Source of the DNA: Amphibacillus indicireducens
GTDB taxonomy: Bacteria > Bacillota > Bacilli > Bacillales > Amphibacillaceae
Length of the DNA stretch: 64,000 nt
Direction: 5' to 3'
Assembly: GCF_039539605.1 (NCBI RefSeq)
Contig: NZ_BAABDL010000067.1
Coordinates: forward strand, 1 to 64,000
Numbering within the stretch: the first letter of the stretch is position 1; each line of letters begins with the position of its first letter. This document shows, in pieces, positions 27,301-34,968 of the stretch. Made by a program: the position numbers and the translations under genes. The notes under the pieces are model-generated. The model was not told where the DNA came from. It ran no database searches and saw nothing but the letters and a program-made list of their open reading frames with translations.

Positions 27301-28083
27301 GTTGATTTGAAAGATAAAATAAATGCTGGTCAACCCGTTGATGGGGTAGATCCAAAACAAGATGCGCGTGTTGCTGATCGCCTGTCATTTAGCTATCGCT
27401 ATTTACAAGCGACAGAACATCGGGCGAAACAATCTGTGACTGAGATTAAACGCCAACAGGAGCAATTAGATGAAAATGCAGCAACAGATATGATTCGGAC
27501 GTTCCAACCACAAATTGCAGAACGACCAACATTTATGCAAAAAGAACAGAAACTGAGTCGGACAGAAATTGGAACGGCGATGCATACGGTGATGCAACAT
27601 ATTTCATTTGAGCAAGAATGGGATCAGGATAAATTGGATGAATTTGTTCAGCAACTTGTCGTTAAAGAAATTTTGACGGATCAGCAAAGTAAAGTGATTG
27701 ACTTAGCCGCGATTGAACAGTTTTTTGCTAGTGAGGCTTATCAAGTGATTAAGCGTGCGAAGCAAATTGATCGAGAGGTTCCATTTAGTGCGATGATTCC
27801 AGCGAGTCAAGTTTATCAAGGCTGGCAAGCTGAGCATGAAGAGGAGATCTTTTTACAAGGAATTATCGATCTGTTGATTGAGACAGACGACGGTTGGACA
27901 ATTATTGATTATAAAACGGATTGGGTCAATTCAGTCGTTGATGATCGAGAAATTAATCGATTGAAAAAAAGTTATCAAACACAGATTAAGCTTTACAAAC
28001 AAGCGATTGAAATGATTCTACAAGTTGAAATTAACCAAGCTTATTTGTATTTCTTCAACCAAAGCTTATTAATTAAACTCTAA
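24364..28083 (+). CDS. addA: ATP-dependent helicase/nuclease subunit A (AddA)
   Basis: AddA, 1239 residues, is the UvrD-type motor (3'-5' helicase) and second nuclease of the AddAB complex. Walker A is AAAGSGKTAVL near residue 20; helicase motif Ia follows (ATFTNAAAQEMRNR). The DEXX box reads VDEYQDTN near residue 400, and motif VI region 'EMRVLYVALTRAKEKL' near residue 870. The RecB-type nuclease at the C-end has IIDYKTDW with Asp1182 and Lys1184. Length matches the family. The start overlaps the end of addB, with GAGGGGGG upstream, so translation is coupled. The gene is followed by a large nested hairpin. Confidence 0.96.
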   Translation: MVKWTKEQTDAIYQSGQDILVAAAAGSGKTAVLVERIIQKVLNEADPIHIDQLLVATFTNAAAQEMRNRVAAALERALEENPESAHLKQQLTLLQQASISTLHSFCLDLVKRYSYLIDIDPGFRIADTIEADLLRQDVIEALFEDWYGKSFEEQEAFFELIDRFSSDRSDQEVELLILKLYEFAMQNPWPDQWLDQIAEQYNVAEDVAEDQLDWLLVLKQDVRDQLEQSRVDLEQALDLTRESDGPYHYAEALDSDLLLVQELKGQLELGWEQVKEGFQQLSFKALSRKKVDCDLAKRERVKTLRDRSKKRLNDLAKQLFTRDLSAHVTDIRALYPTIKQLVILVKDFKQRYTEIKKDQGLVDFSDLEHYALQVLRDPSSEADAIFPSSVALELRDKYEEVLVDEYQDTNMVQETIIKLVARENPGNLFMVGDVKQSIYRFRHAEPSLFIEKYKRFAKPEATGKRIDLAKNFRSREQVLTATNYIFRQILDEEVGEISYDEDAELIYGNLSYNDATQEDVEAELVIIDRETQESTDPEAEDDVPIDLAKAEIEARAYAKRIKQWIGTDGSEPRLIFDKDTGMSRPAQYRDIVILFRSMTWAPTVMEELKKQGIPVYAELTTGYLEAIEIQVMLNVLKVIDNAKQDIPLASVLKSPIVGINEEELTQVRLANQRVSYYEALVEFLPTIADQQLKTKLTQFIERLTSWRALARRGSLSDLVWQIYRETGYYDFVAGMPGGRQRQANLRALYDRARGYEQTSFRGLFRFLRMIERMEERGEDLGAARALGEQEDVVRITTIHKSKGLEFPIVILGAMDKAFNQQDLRQRYLLHKDFGFGSRYIDPEKRIMYPTLLYYAIRQYMKRELWAEEMRVLYVALTRAKEKLVMIGTVNSFEKKQANWLETVEHQDWTLPSATRLQMASYMDWVGSSVIRHHQAEELRDDQQAVKIKEDVFNDQSVWKISLEHARHYQTVSEEKQIEIVDLKDKINAGQPVDGVDPKQDARVADRLSFSYRYLQATEHRAKQSVTEIKRQQEQLDENAATDMIRTFQPQIAERPTFMQKEQKLSRTEIGTAMHTVMQHISFEQEWDQDKLDEFVQQLVVKEILTDQQSKVIDLAAIEQFFASEAYQVIKRAKQIDREVPFSAMIPASQVYQGWQAEHEEEIFLQGIIDLLIETDDGWTIIDYKTDWVNSVVDDREINRLKKSYQTQIKLYKQAIEMILQVEINQAYLYFFNQSLLIKL

Positions 28084-28087
28084 ATTT

Positions 28088-28170
28088 AAACGAACGATTA
28101 GAATTGATGCTTTCACAAGAGTGACTTATTCACTCCTAATTCTCAAAGCAGCCACTTCAATCGTTCGTTT
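28088..28170 (+). terminator. Nested inverted repeat / terminator after addA
   Basis: Outer arms AAACGAACGATT and AATCGTTCGTTT are perfect complements 59 bases apart. Inside lie AGAATT/AATTCT and GAGTGA/TTCACTC pairs, so the RNA can form one long jointed stem. The 3' flank is TTTTAAAAT. Confidence 0.55.
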
Positions 28171-28284
28171 TAAAATGGTGATTAATGGACAAAAGGACAA
28201 TGATCAACTCAAAATTTCGAATAATTGTTTGTCGGATTAATTAACTGAAAAGTACAAAAAAAATAAAAACTCAAAGTCTAACTA

Positions 28285-28312
28285 TTGACAGTTTACATAA
28301 ACATGATAGACT
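28285..28312 (+). promoter_or_regulatory. Promoter of the siderophore ATPase gene
   Basis: A perfect TTGACA is followed after 16 bases by TAGACT. The Fur box begins 5 bases downstream of the -10, where it would block transcription start. Confidence 0.6.
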
Positions 28313-28316
28313 TAAC

Positions 28317-28337
28317 TGATAATGAATCTCATTATCA
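28317..28337 (+). promoter_or_regulatory. Fur box
   Basis: TGATAATGA-ATC-TCATTATCA is a perfect 9-base inverted repeat and a close match to the Bacillus Fur consensus (TGATAATNATTATCA core, extended). It implies iron-dependent repression of the downstream ATPase. Confidence 0.8.
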
Positions 28338-28418
28338 TGAGAGAAAGCAAACGAACTTGCTCATGCTTAATTAGATAGAGTGTGCTTATAAACATCTTAC
28401 TGTAGAGGAGAATCGAAC

Positions 28419-29177
28419 ATGGTGGAGATCAAAGATGTTGTTAAAACGTATGGTGAATCAATTGTTGTCGATCATGTTTCAATGTCGATACCAAAAGGAA
28501 AAATTACTTCCTTTATTGGCCCAAATGGGGCAGGTAAAAGTACGCTCTTATCAATCGTCAGTCGTCTAATTGCCAAAGATCATGGAGAAGTTTTAATCGA
28601 TGATCAAGAGGTTACAGCAGCAAATAATAAAGAATTAGCTAAGAAACTTTCGATACTAAAGCAGTCAAATCATATTAATGTCCGTTTGACTGTTAGACAA
28701 TTAGTTAGTTTTGGTCGTTTCCCATATTCTAAAGGCCGATTGACGGCACTTGATCAAAAGATGATAGATAGTGCAATTACCTACATGGAACTAGAAGAAA
28801 TGGAAGATAAATTTTTAGATCAACTGAGTGGTGGTCAAAAGCAAAGAGCTTATATTGCGATGGTAATAGCCCAGGATACAGACTATATTTTGCTAGATGA
28901 ACCGCTTAACAATTTAGACATGAAGCATTCCGTTCAAATTATGAAAGTGTTAAGAAGGCTAGTCGATGAACTAGGTAAGACTGTCGTTATCGTTTTACAT
29001 GATGTTAACTTTGCTTCTGTCTATTCAGATTATATCGTTGCCCTTAGAGATGGGAAAATTGTCAAAAAAGGAAAAACGAATGAAATTATTAATAATGGTG
29101 TCTTAAAAGAAGTTTATGACATGGATATTCAAATCCATGATATCGATCAATGTCGAATTTGTTTATATTTTAATTAA
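28419..29177 (+). CDS. yclP: Iron-siderophore ABC transporter ATPase (YclP-like)
   Basis: A 252-residue ATPase that would power uptake of ferric siderophore. Walker A is GPNGAGKST (about residues 34-42), the signature is LSGGQKQR and Walker B is YILLDEP. The stretch around 'DEPLNNLDMKHSVQIMK' is nearly the same as in B. subtilis YclP, the petrobactin transporter ATPase. There is no permease or binding-protein gene beside it, so it either serves a transporter encoded elsewhere or is a duplicate. A GAGGAG site precedes the ATG, and a Fur box controls the promoter. It ends in 'CRICLYFN', slightly altered from the YclP tail. Confidence 0.85.
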   Translation: MVEIKDVVKTYGESIVVDHVSMSIPKGKITSFIGPNGAGKSTLLSIVSRLIAKDHGEVLIDDQEVTAANNKELAKKLSILKQSNHINVRLTVRQLVSFGRFPYSKGRLTALDQKMIDSAITYMELEEMEDKFLDQLSGGQKQRAYIAMVIAQDTDYILLDEPLNNLDMKHSVQIMKVLRRLVDELGKTVVIVLHDVNFASVYSDYIVALRDGKIVKKGKTNEIINNGVLKEVYDMDIQIHDIDQCRICLYFN

Positions 29178-29192
29178 ATAATCACTGAAGAG

Positions 29193-29229
29193 GAAAATGA
29201 ACATGATTTTGATCATTTTCTTTTTTTTT
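29193..29229 (+). terminator. Terminator after yclP-like gene
   Basis: GAAAATGA and TCATTTTC flank a 12-base loop and are followed by nine T residues. Confidence 0.8.
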
Positions 29230-29345
29230 AATTAAAAAGCTTGAAAATTATAGTTGAATAACCGAAAATGTTATAGAAGGGTAAAAAGATATAGGATTAA
29301 GGTTCTAGACACGAATGTTTTCCTAAGAAGAGAAGGATGATGATA

Positions 29346-29810
29346 ATGACAACAGAGCTGAAGAACATCAACGAATTAGTCAAAGAAGTATATAACGGAA
29401 CAATTTATGCAGTAAAAAATATTATACCCTTTGACCCGTCGGTTGGATCGCCACAACTAATTAATCCACCGTTAAGTGTGAATTTTGGTGTGATGATCGG
29501 TTTTACTGGTGGATTGAAGGGTGAACTTGTTTTAAAATCAGACCAAGACTTTATTAGTAAAATTGGTGAGTCAATGTTTGGCATGCCTGTTTCTGGGGAT
29601 ATGCTCGAATCATTTGCTGGTGAACTCGGGAATATGATTGCAGGGAGCTTGTCAACGTATTTGGCGGAGAAGGACATCCGAACAGATATTACGCACCCAA
29701 CTGTTTTACAAGGCGATGCACAACTATCAGGATTTAAACGAGCACTGTTAGTAGAAGTAAAATATCAGGATGACAATGTTTTATCGGTTCATTTACTACT
29801 CAATTTATAA
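29346..29810 (+). CDS. cheX: Chemotaxis protein CheX
   Basis: CheC/CheX/FliY-type phosphatase that removes phosphate from CheY, cytoplasmic, about 154 residues. The active helix carries the ExxN signature in 'FAGELGNMIAGSL' (about residues 93-105), and only one such site is seen, as in CheX. Three ATGs stand close together (29337, 29340, 29346); the AGAAGG site overlaps or crowds the first two, so 29346 is chosen. It leads a four-gene chemotaxis group (cheX, cheW, cheY, receptor) in the same direction. Confidence 0.82.
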   Translation: MTTELKNINELVKEVYNGTIYAVKNIIPFDPSVGSPQLINPPLSVNFGVMIGFTGGLKGELVLKSDQDFISKIGESMFGMPVSGDMLESFAGELGNMIAGSLSTYLAEKDIRTDITHPTVLQGDAQLSGFKRALLVEVKYQDDNVLSVHLLLNL

Positions 29811-29870
29811 AGAATTAATTAAGTTTAGCTAAAATGTTATCAGTTATTCTAGGTAATAGCTGGTTAAACA

Positions 29871-29879
29871 TGCTATAAT
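29871..29879 (+). promoter_or_regulatory. Extended -10 promoter before cheW
   Basis: TGCTATAAT is an extended -10 with a perfect hexamer; the -35 region is weak. It gives cheW-cheY-receptor a start of their own. Confidence 0.5.
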
Positions 29880-29913
29880 TGAGATACAAAAGAAAGGTAA
29901 AGGAGTTATCGAT

Positions 29914-30435
29914 ATGAGCACTGAAAAGTATATTGTTTTCCAATTAAATGACCAAGAATATGGCACAAGTATTGAACAGATCGTTTCGATTGAAAGATTA
30001 TTAAAAGTTGTTTCTTTACCAAAGGTTTCAGATTTTATTGAGGGCATTACAAAATTACGTGGTGATGTGATTCCAGTAATTGATTTGAAAAAGCGGATGG
30101 ACTTGCCTCATTCTGAAGAGACGGATCAATCGAGAATGCTCGTTTCAAATGTTGATGATCTGTCAGTTGGCTTTCTTGTCGATGCTGCATCAGATGTTAT
30201 CGATATTGATGATTCAATGATTGAACCAGCTCCAACAACAATTAAAGGGATCGATGTTAACTTTTTAAGTGGTGTTGCGAAGCTTGAGGATCGTCTATTA
30301 TTACTAGTCGATTTGTCGTATGTATTAAATTATGAAGAAATCACAGAAGTTAAACAAGTCGTTGAAGATGAAGTAAATGAGGACGGTCAAGCTTCAGATT
30401 TAGAAGAAGACATCTTAGCAGAGACAGAAGAATAG
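29914..30435 (+). CDS. cheW: Chemotaxis coupling protein CheW with acidic tail
   Basis: Couples chemoreceptors to the kinase CheA at the inner membrane face. The CheW fold spans about residues 5-145, with the typical 'KLRGDVIPVIDLKKRMDL' segment (about residues 48-65) and 'LEDRLLLLVDLSYVL'. The last 30 residues are almost all acidic (Glu/Asp), which is longer than usual for CheW. It is not CheV, because there is no receiver domain. CheY follows after 14 bases. RBS is AAAGGAG. Confidence 0.9.
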   Translation: MSTEKYIVFQLNDQEYGTSIEQIVSIERLLKVVSLPKVSDFIEGITKLRGDVIPVIDLKKRMDLPHSEETDQSRMLVSNVDDLSVGFLVDAASDVIDIDDSMIEPAPTTIKGIDVNFLSGVAKLEDRLLLLVDLSYVLNYEEITEVKQVVEDEVNEDGQASDLEEDILAETEE

Positions 30436-30449
30436 GGAGAGATAGTAGA

Positions 30450-30806
30450 ATGGCTCGGATATTAATTACAGATGATGCAGCTTTTATGCGCATGCAATTA
30501 AAAAACATTTTTGAATCACTTGGGCATGAAGTTGTTGGAGAAGCGGAAAATGGACAAGTCGCAATCGATTTATATCAAGAGTTAAAACCCGATTTAGTTA
30601 CAATGGATATTACAATGCCAGAAATGAATGGGGTTGAAGCGGTTAAGGGGATTAAGAAAAATGATCCAAACGCAACGATTGTGATGTGTTCAGCAATGGG
30701 GCAGCAACAAATGGTTCTAGAAGCAATTCAAGCAGGGGCAAAAGATTTTATTGTTAAGCCGTTTGATCAAGAACGGATTAAACAAGCCATTGAAAAAATA
30801 TTTTAA
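30450..30806 (+). CDS. cheY: Chemotaxis response regulator CheY
   Basis: A single receiver domain of 118 residues that carries the phosphoryl signal from CheA to the flagellar switch. Asp8-Asp9, phospho-acceptor Asp53 (LVTMDITMPEMNG), Ser81 and Lys103 (IVKPF) are all in place. It closely resembles the CheY of Gram-positive bacteria. It lies between cheW and a receptor gene, with GGGAGAGA upstream. No DNA-binding output domain is present. Confidence 0.93.
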   Translation: MARILITDDAAFMRMQLKNIFESLGHEVVGEAENGQVAIDLYQELKPDLVTMDITMPEMNGVEAVKGIKKNDPNATIVMCSAMGQQQMVLEAIQAGAKDFIVKPFDQERIKQAIEKIF

Positions 30807-30893
30807 TAAAGGGATTAAAGTGAGATTCATCGCTAGCTACTTAAAGAGAGAGATTGTTAGGGTTCTAACTACTTAATTAAGGAGAATTGATGG

Positions 30894-32126
30894 ATGAGAA
30901 ACAGAAGAAATCTGATATTATTAATTGGTATGATCAGTCTTTTACATATCGTTGCATTCGGGTATAGTTTGTTTTCATTAAATGTGCTTACAAAAATCAG
31001 CATTGAAGGCATTGTCTTCATTGCGCTTGCGATTATTGCTAGCTTTATTATCGCGATTTTATTTATGAAAACGAACAAAAAAGATCAACACTTAATTGAA
31101 GCGCGTCTTGATGCATTATTATCAGATCGTTTGGAAGCATTACCTGAAGGAAAGATAAAAGATCAATCAATGAAAGTGATCGACGGTAAAATTCAACTCG
31201 TGCATCAACAAATCACAACGATGCAAAATTTCACAACTAAATTAACAGAGTATGTTAGCGAGCAAGCAACTATTTTGAATAACAGTATGATTCGTTTAAC
31301 AGATGATAGCCAAAATATTACCCGCACGATTCACGAAATGACAAGTGGCTCTGAGGGACAATCATCATCAGCTAGCACATTAAAAGAAACGATGATTCAA
31401 TTCACAGATATAATTAAGGATGTTGCGGTCAACGGTGAAGCGATTAAAACAGAGTCTCAACAGATGCTCGATATTACAAACCAAAGTGAAGAGTTGATGG
31501 ATCTATCTGTTGAAAAAATGGATATCATCGATAATACAATCAAGCAATCCTTAGAAAAAGTAAAAGGCTTAGACGACATGACCTTGAAAATCACTGAGTT
31601 AGTCACAGTGATTCAAGAAGTTGCTGAACAGACAAACTTGTTAGCATTAAATGCTGCGATTGAAGCGGCACGTGCAGGTGAACATGGTAAAGGATTTGCC
31701 GTTGTTGCAGATGAAGTGCGTAAACTGGCAGAACAAGTTAGTTTATCCATTAATGATATTACGACAACGACAACAGCGATTCAAGAAGAATCATCAGCAG
31801 CTGTTACGGCACTTGAAGAAGGCTATCAAGCAGTTAATGAAGGGGCGAAACAGATCCAAACGACTGGTGAGACAATTAAAAATCTAAATGGAATCATTAA
31901 TCAAATGGGTGGAGAAATCGATCATACGTACAATGCCCTCTATGATTTATTAGATGATACAAAAACGATCAATGACGCGATCACAACGATCGCTAGCGTT
32001 TCCGAACAATCAGCAGCCGGTATGGCTGAAGCTGATTCGGCTTCGAGCAGATTAAATCAGCTGATTACTGAATTAAAAGAGATGCAAGAAAATTACGAAC
32101 AAAATATTGCCGAACTTTATAATTAA
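30894..32126 (+). CDS. Methyl-accepting chemotaxis protein without periplasmic sensor
   Basis: A 410-residue receptor. Two transmembrane segments (about residues 7-29 and 37-58) are joined by a loop of only a few residues, so there is no extracellular ligand domain. No HAMP domain is evident. The cytoplasmic part is a long coiled coil whose signalling tip reads 'EQTNLLALNAAIEAARAGE' (about residues 246-264), followed by 'GFAVVADEVRKLAEQ'. Such receptors sense membrane state, cytoplasmic ligands or a partner protein. It closes the cheX-cheW-cheY group and is followed by a terminator. RBS AAGGAG. Confidence 0.9.
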   Translation: MRNRRNLILLIGMISLLHIVAFGYSLFSLNVLTKISIEGIVFIALAIIASFIIAILFMKTNKKDQHLIEARLDALLSDRLEALPEGKIKDQSMKVIDGKIQLVHQQITTMQNFTTKLTEYVSEQATILNNSMIRLTDDSQNITRTIHEMTSGSEGQSSSASTLKETMIQFTDIIKDVAVNGEAIKTESQQMLDITNQSEELMDLSVEKMDIIDNTIKQSLEKVKGLDDMTLKITELVTVIQEVAEQTNLLALNAAIEAARAGEHGKGFAVVADEVRKLAEQVSLSINDITTTTTAIQEESSAAVTALEEGYQAVNEGAKQIQTTGETIKNLNGIINQMGGEIDHTYNALYDLLDDTKTINDAITTIASVSEQSAAGMAEADSASSRLNQLITELKEMQENYEQNIAELYN

Positions 32127-32141
32127 CGAACGATGATCTTG

Positions 32142-32184
32142 ACCTGCAAAATTACTTTTCATCATAATTTTGCGGGTTATTTTT
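32142..32184 (+). terminator. Terminator after the chemoreceptor gene
   Basis: ACCTGCAAAATTA pairs with TAATTTTGCGGGT (one G-U) around a 10-base loop, followed by TATTTTT. Confidence 0.8.
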
Positions 32185-32289
32185 AATGGTTATAACCAAG
32201 TTAAATGATCGGTTTTAACGAAATGAATTGCATCTTCAACTTAAAAACCATAGAATAAATAGTAATTCATACGATCAAGGAGGAGCGGA

Positions 32290-33453
32290 ATGTCAATTTT
32301 TCAAACGTATATTAAGAATGAACGTCAACAACAATTAATTGATTTAGCAGAACGACTCGCGAATCAAGCACAGAAGCGGGTTAAGCAAGCTGAGGAAACA
32401 GCACAACTTCCTGAAGCAACGATTGCTGACTTCAAGCAAGAGCATTTTTTCTCACTTACTCTACCAAAAAATTTAGGTGGGCAAGGTTTATCATTATATG
32501 AATTTGTCCTCGTTCAGGAACGTCTTGCAGCAGGAGATGGCGCAACAGCCCTATCTGTCGGTTGGCATTTAGGAATTGTCAAAGAGCTCTCAGAAGAAAA
32601 GACCTGGGAACCAAAAGTATTCGACTGGTTTGCCAAACAAGTAGCCGAGGAGCAAGTCCTTGTTAATCGGATCGCATCCGAACGGGCAACAGGTAGCCCA
32701 ACACGTGGCGGTGTTCCCCAAACGACCGCAACTAGAGTGGGCGACCACTATCTGATCACTGGCCAGAAATCATTTTCTACGATGGCTGCCGTGCTAGACT
32801 ACTATATTGTTTCGGCCTACGTTGAAGATCAAGATGCCGTTGGTTCTTTTTTAATAAAAAGTGATGCACCAGGGATCTCAATTGATAAAACGTGGGACAC
32901 ACTCAGTATGAGAGGCACGGGGAGTGACGATCTCATTTTTGATCAAGTAAAAGTTGATCCAACGATGCTCGTTGAGCTAAATAAGCAAGCAAATCCTCGG
33001 AAAGCGAAAGGTTGGTTACTGCATATCCCTGCGACGTATCTAGGAATTGCAATTGCAGCACGAAATGAGGCAATTGAGTTTGCGAAAAATTTCAAACCGA
33101 ACAGCTTGAAAACATCGATCGCAGAAGTGCCACACATTCAGCAAAAAATTGGTGAAATGGATTTAAAATTGATGCAGGCGAGAAGCTTTATGTATCAAGT
33201 TGCTACCGAATGGGATAATCGTGCATCAGAGGAACGTCAACAATTGAGTGCAGAATTGGCTGCTGTAAAAACTGCTGCGACAAACATTGCCAATGAAGTC
33301 GTTGATCTTGCGATGCGAATTGCAGGCGGAAGGGGTCTTTCAAAAGCTTTTCGATTTGAACAATTTTATCGAGATGTCAGAGCAGGTCTCCATAATCCAC
33401 CGATGGATGATATGGTGCTCCAGATTCTTGCTAAACGTGCACTGTCAGAATGA
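32290..33453 (+). CDS. Acyl-CoA dehydrogenase family flavoprotein (YdbM-like)
   Basis: An FAD enzyme of the acyl-CoA dehydrogenase fold, 387 residues. It has the N-terminal helical domain with 'LPKNLGGQGLSLYEFVLVQERLA' type sequence (about residues 59-81), the middle beta domain with 'ITGQKSFSTMAAVLDY' and 'WDTLSMRGTGSDDL', and a C-terminal helical bundle ending 'AGGRGLSKAFRFEQFYRDVR' (about residues 350-369). It resembles B. subtilis YdbM. The substrate is not known, and the usual catalytic Glu position is not obvious. It stands alone with AAGGAGGAG upstream and a strong terminator after it. Confidence 0.85.
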   Translation: MSIFQTYIKNERQQQLIDLAERLANQAQKRVKQAEETAQLPEATIADFKQEHFFSLTLPKNLGGQGLSLYEFVLVQERLAAGDGATALSVGWHLGIVKELSEEKTWEPKVFDWFAKQVAEEQVLVNRIASERATGSPTRGGVPQTTATRVGDHYLITGQKSFSTMAAVLDYYIVSAYVEDQDAVGSFLIKSDAPGISIDKTWDTLSMRGTGSDDLIFDQVKVDPTMLVELNKQANPRKAKGWLLHIPATYLGIAIAARNEAIEFAKNFKPNSLKTSIAEVPHIQQKIGEMDLKLMQARSFMYQVATEWDNRASEERQQLSAELAAVKTAATNIANEVVDLAMRIAGGRGLSKAFRFEQFYRDVRAGLHNPPMDDMVLQILAKRALSE

Positions 33454-33460
33454 TGTACTA

Positions 33461-33501
33461 AACACCCCTTAATTGAGCATAGCTTATTAAGGGGTGTTTT
33501 T
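33461..33501 (+). terminator. Terminator overlapping the ribosome site of the next gene
   Basis: AACACCCCTTAAT and ATTAAGGGGTGTT are perfect 13-base complements around a 12-base loop, then a T tract. The right arm holds AAGGGGTG, the only ribosome-binding site for the M14 gene whose ATG abuts the T tract. Confidence 0.85.
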
Positions 33502-34434
33502 ATGGAAAATCAATTTAAACTTGCTGAAATTTATCGCTATCTAGACCTTGAACGAGACTTACAACAGTTGAAAAATCACTATTCAAATTTAATCGAACTT
33601 GAAACGATAGGTTTCTCAGTTGAGGGACGCAAACTTTATGGATTAAAAGTTGGAACAGGTCAGCACAAAGTGATTTGTCATGGTGCCCATCACGCCCGAG
33701 AATGGATGACCTCACGGTTAATTGTTGATTTTATCTATCATCTGTTAAGCAGTCAAAATGAACCGTGGCGTCAGATTAGAGAAGAATGGTTAGACACGGT
33801 TAGCTTTTGGTTTATCCCAATGGTTAACCCTGATGGTGTCACATTAGTTCAAGATGGGCCAAACCGTTTTTCTAATCGAGAGCAACTGCTTGATCTAAAT
33901 GGACAATCGTTAGATTTCTCAAGTTGGAAGGCAAACGGTCGAGGGGTTGATTTAAATCGCCAATATCCGATCGATTGGGAGGAGATTCAAGCTAATCCAG
34001 GTCAACCGAGTCCAACAAACTATAAAGGTGAGCAACCGTTAAGTGAGCCTGAAATCAAGGCACTTGTCAATTTTGTTACGAAGCATCAATTCGATTGTGC
34101 GCTTGCTTATCATTCATCAGGTGAGGAAATCTTCTGGCGTTATAAACTACCAAATCCATACGTCAATCAATTTCGTCCATTAGCTGACAAACTAGCAGAA
34201 GTGACAAGTTATAGTTTAATTGAGCCAGAGGGGATCCCAAGTGGTGGTGGGTTTACCGATTGGTTTTTAACAAAATTTAAAAAGCCTTCATTTACGTTTG
34301 AAATCGCACCATACGTCGGTTCACGTCCTGTTCCGAATCACCTCTATCATCAAATATTTGAAGATAATCAGTTCGTACTGCATACGGTTGGAGAGTTTTT
34401 AATGGATAAAATGACTAAACAACACAAAATATGA
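33502..34434 (+). CDS. M14-family zinc carboxypeptidase
   Basis: A 310-residue metallopeptidase. The zinc site is complete: His64 and Glu67 in GAHHAREW, and His204 in LAYHSSGE; catalytic Glu267 lies in FTFEIAPYVG. The fold and the 'NPDGV' and 'GVDLNRQYP' motifs place it with gamma-D-glutamyl-meso-diaminopimelate type M14 enzymes. It has no signal peptide, no LysM repeats and no propeptide, so a cytoplasmic role in recycling muropeptides is likely. The first ATG follows a terminator T tract directly; its ribosome site is inside the terminator stem. Confidence 0.87.
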   Translation: MENQFKLAEIYRYLDLERDLQQLKNHYSNLIELETIGFSVEGRKLYGLKVGTGQHKVICHGAHHAREWMTSRLIVDFIYHLLSSQNEPWRQIREEWLDTVSFWFIPMVNPDGVTLVQDGPNRFSNREQLLDLNGQSLDFSSWKANGRGVDLNRQYPIDWEEIQANPGQPSPTNYKGEQPLSEPEIKALVNFVTKHQFDCALAYHSSGEEIFWRYKLPNPYVNQFRPLADKLAEVTSYSLIEPEGIPSGGGFTDWFLTKFKKPSFTFEIAPYVGSRPVPNHLYHQIFEDNQFVLHTVGEFLMDKMTKQHKI

Positions 34435-34453
34435 TGCAAGTATTCTGATAATT

Positions 34454-34462
34454 TGTTATAAT
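34454..34462 (+). promoter_or_regulatory. Extended -10 promoter of the usp gene
   Basis: TGTTATAAT is an extended -10 element 30 bases before the start codon; no good -35 is seen. Confidence 0.5.
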
Positions 34463-34491
34463 ATAAGTATCAAATAGTAAGGGGTGGTCTC

Positions 34492-34911
34492 ATGTTTAAA
34501 AATATTTTATTAGCTTCGGATGGATCAGAATATGCCATTCGAGCTTGTGAGAAAGCAACTTATTTAGCAAAGCATAATCCGGAATCGAAAGTGATTGTCT
34601 TGTATGTTGTTGATGCGGCAACATCGCGAGCGGATGTGACGAAAAGTTACAGTTCATCTGACCTCGATCAAAGTCGAAAAGCAAAATTAGAAATTACTGA
34701 ACGAAAGTTAATTGAAGCTGGGGTAAGCTATGAAGTCGTTGTATTACATGGGGACCCTGGTCCAACGATTGTTAAGTATGCAAATGAGAATAATGTTGAT
34801 TTATGTGTGATCGGTAGCCGTGGGTTAAATCGATTACAAGAAATGGTTCTGGGCAGTGTCAGCCATAAAGTTGCTAAACGTGTTGAATGTCCAGTGATGA
34901 TTGTTAAATAA
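34492..34911 (+). CDS. Universal stress protein (UspA family)
   Basis: A 139-residue cytoplasmic nucleotide-binding protein. The family ATP motif G-x2-G-x9-G-S is present as GSRGLNRLQEMVLGSVSHKV (about residues 110-129), so ATP binding is likely. The usual N-terminal 'ILLASDGSEYA' is clear. Role in stress survival is general for the family. An AAGGGGTGG site precedes the ATG. It converges on zur and shares a bidirectional terminator with it. Confidence 0.9.
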   Translation: MFKNILLASDGSEYAIRACEKATYLAKHNPESKVIVLYVVDAATSRADVTKSYSSSDLDQSRKAKLEITERKLIEAGVSYEVVVLHGDPGPTIVKYANENNVDLCVIGSRGLNRLQEMVLGSVSHKVAKRVECPVMIVK

Positions 34912-34919
34912 ATAAATGA

Positions 34920-34968
34920 AAAACAAAACCTCCTTCTTCATTATTAGTGAAGAAGGAGGTTTTGTTTT
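34920..34968. terminator. Bidirectional terminator between usp and zur
   Basis: A perfect 21-base stem (AAAACAAAACCTCC.. / ..GGAGGTTTTGTTTT) with a 7-base loop gives U-rich ends on both strands. It overlaps the last bases of zur. Confidence 0.92.
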
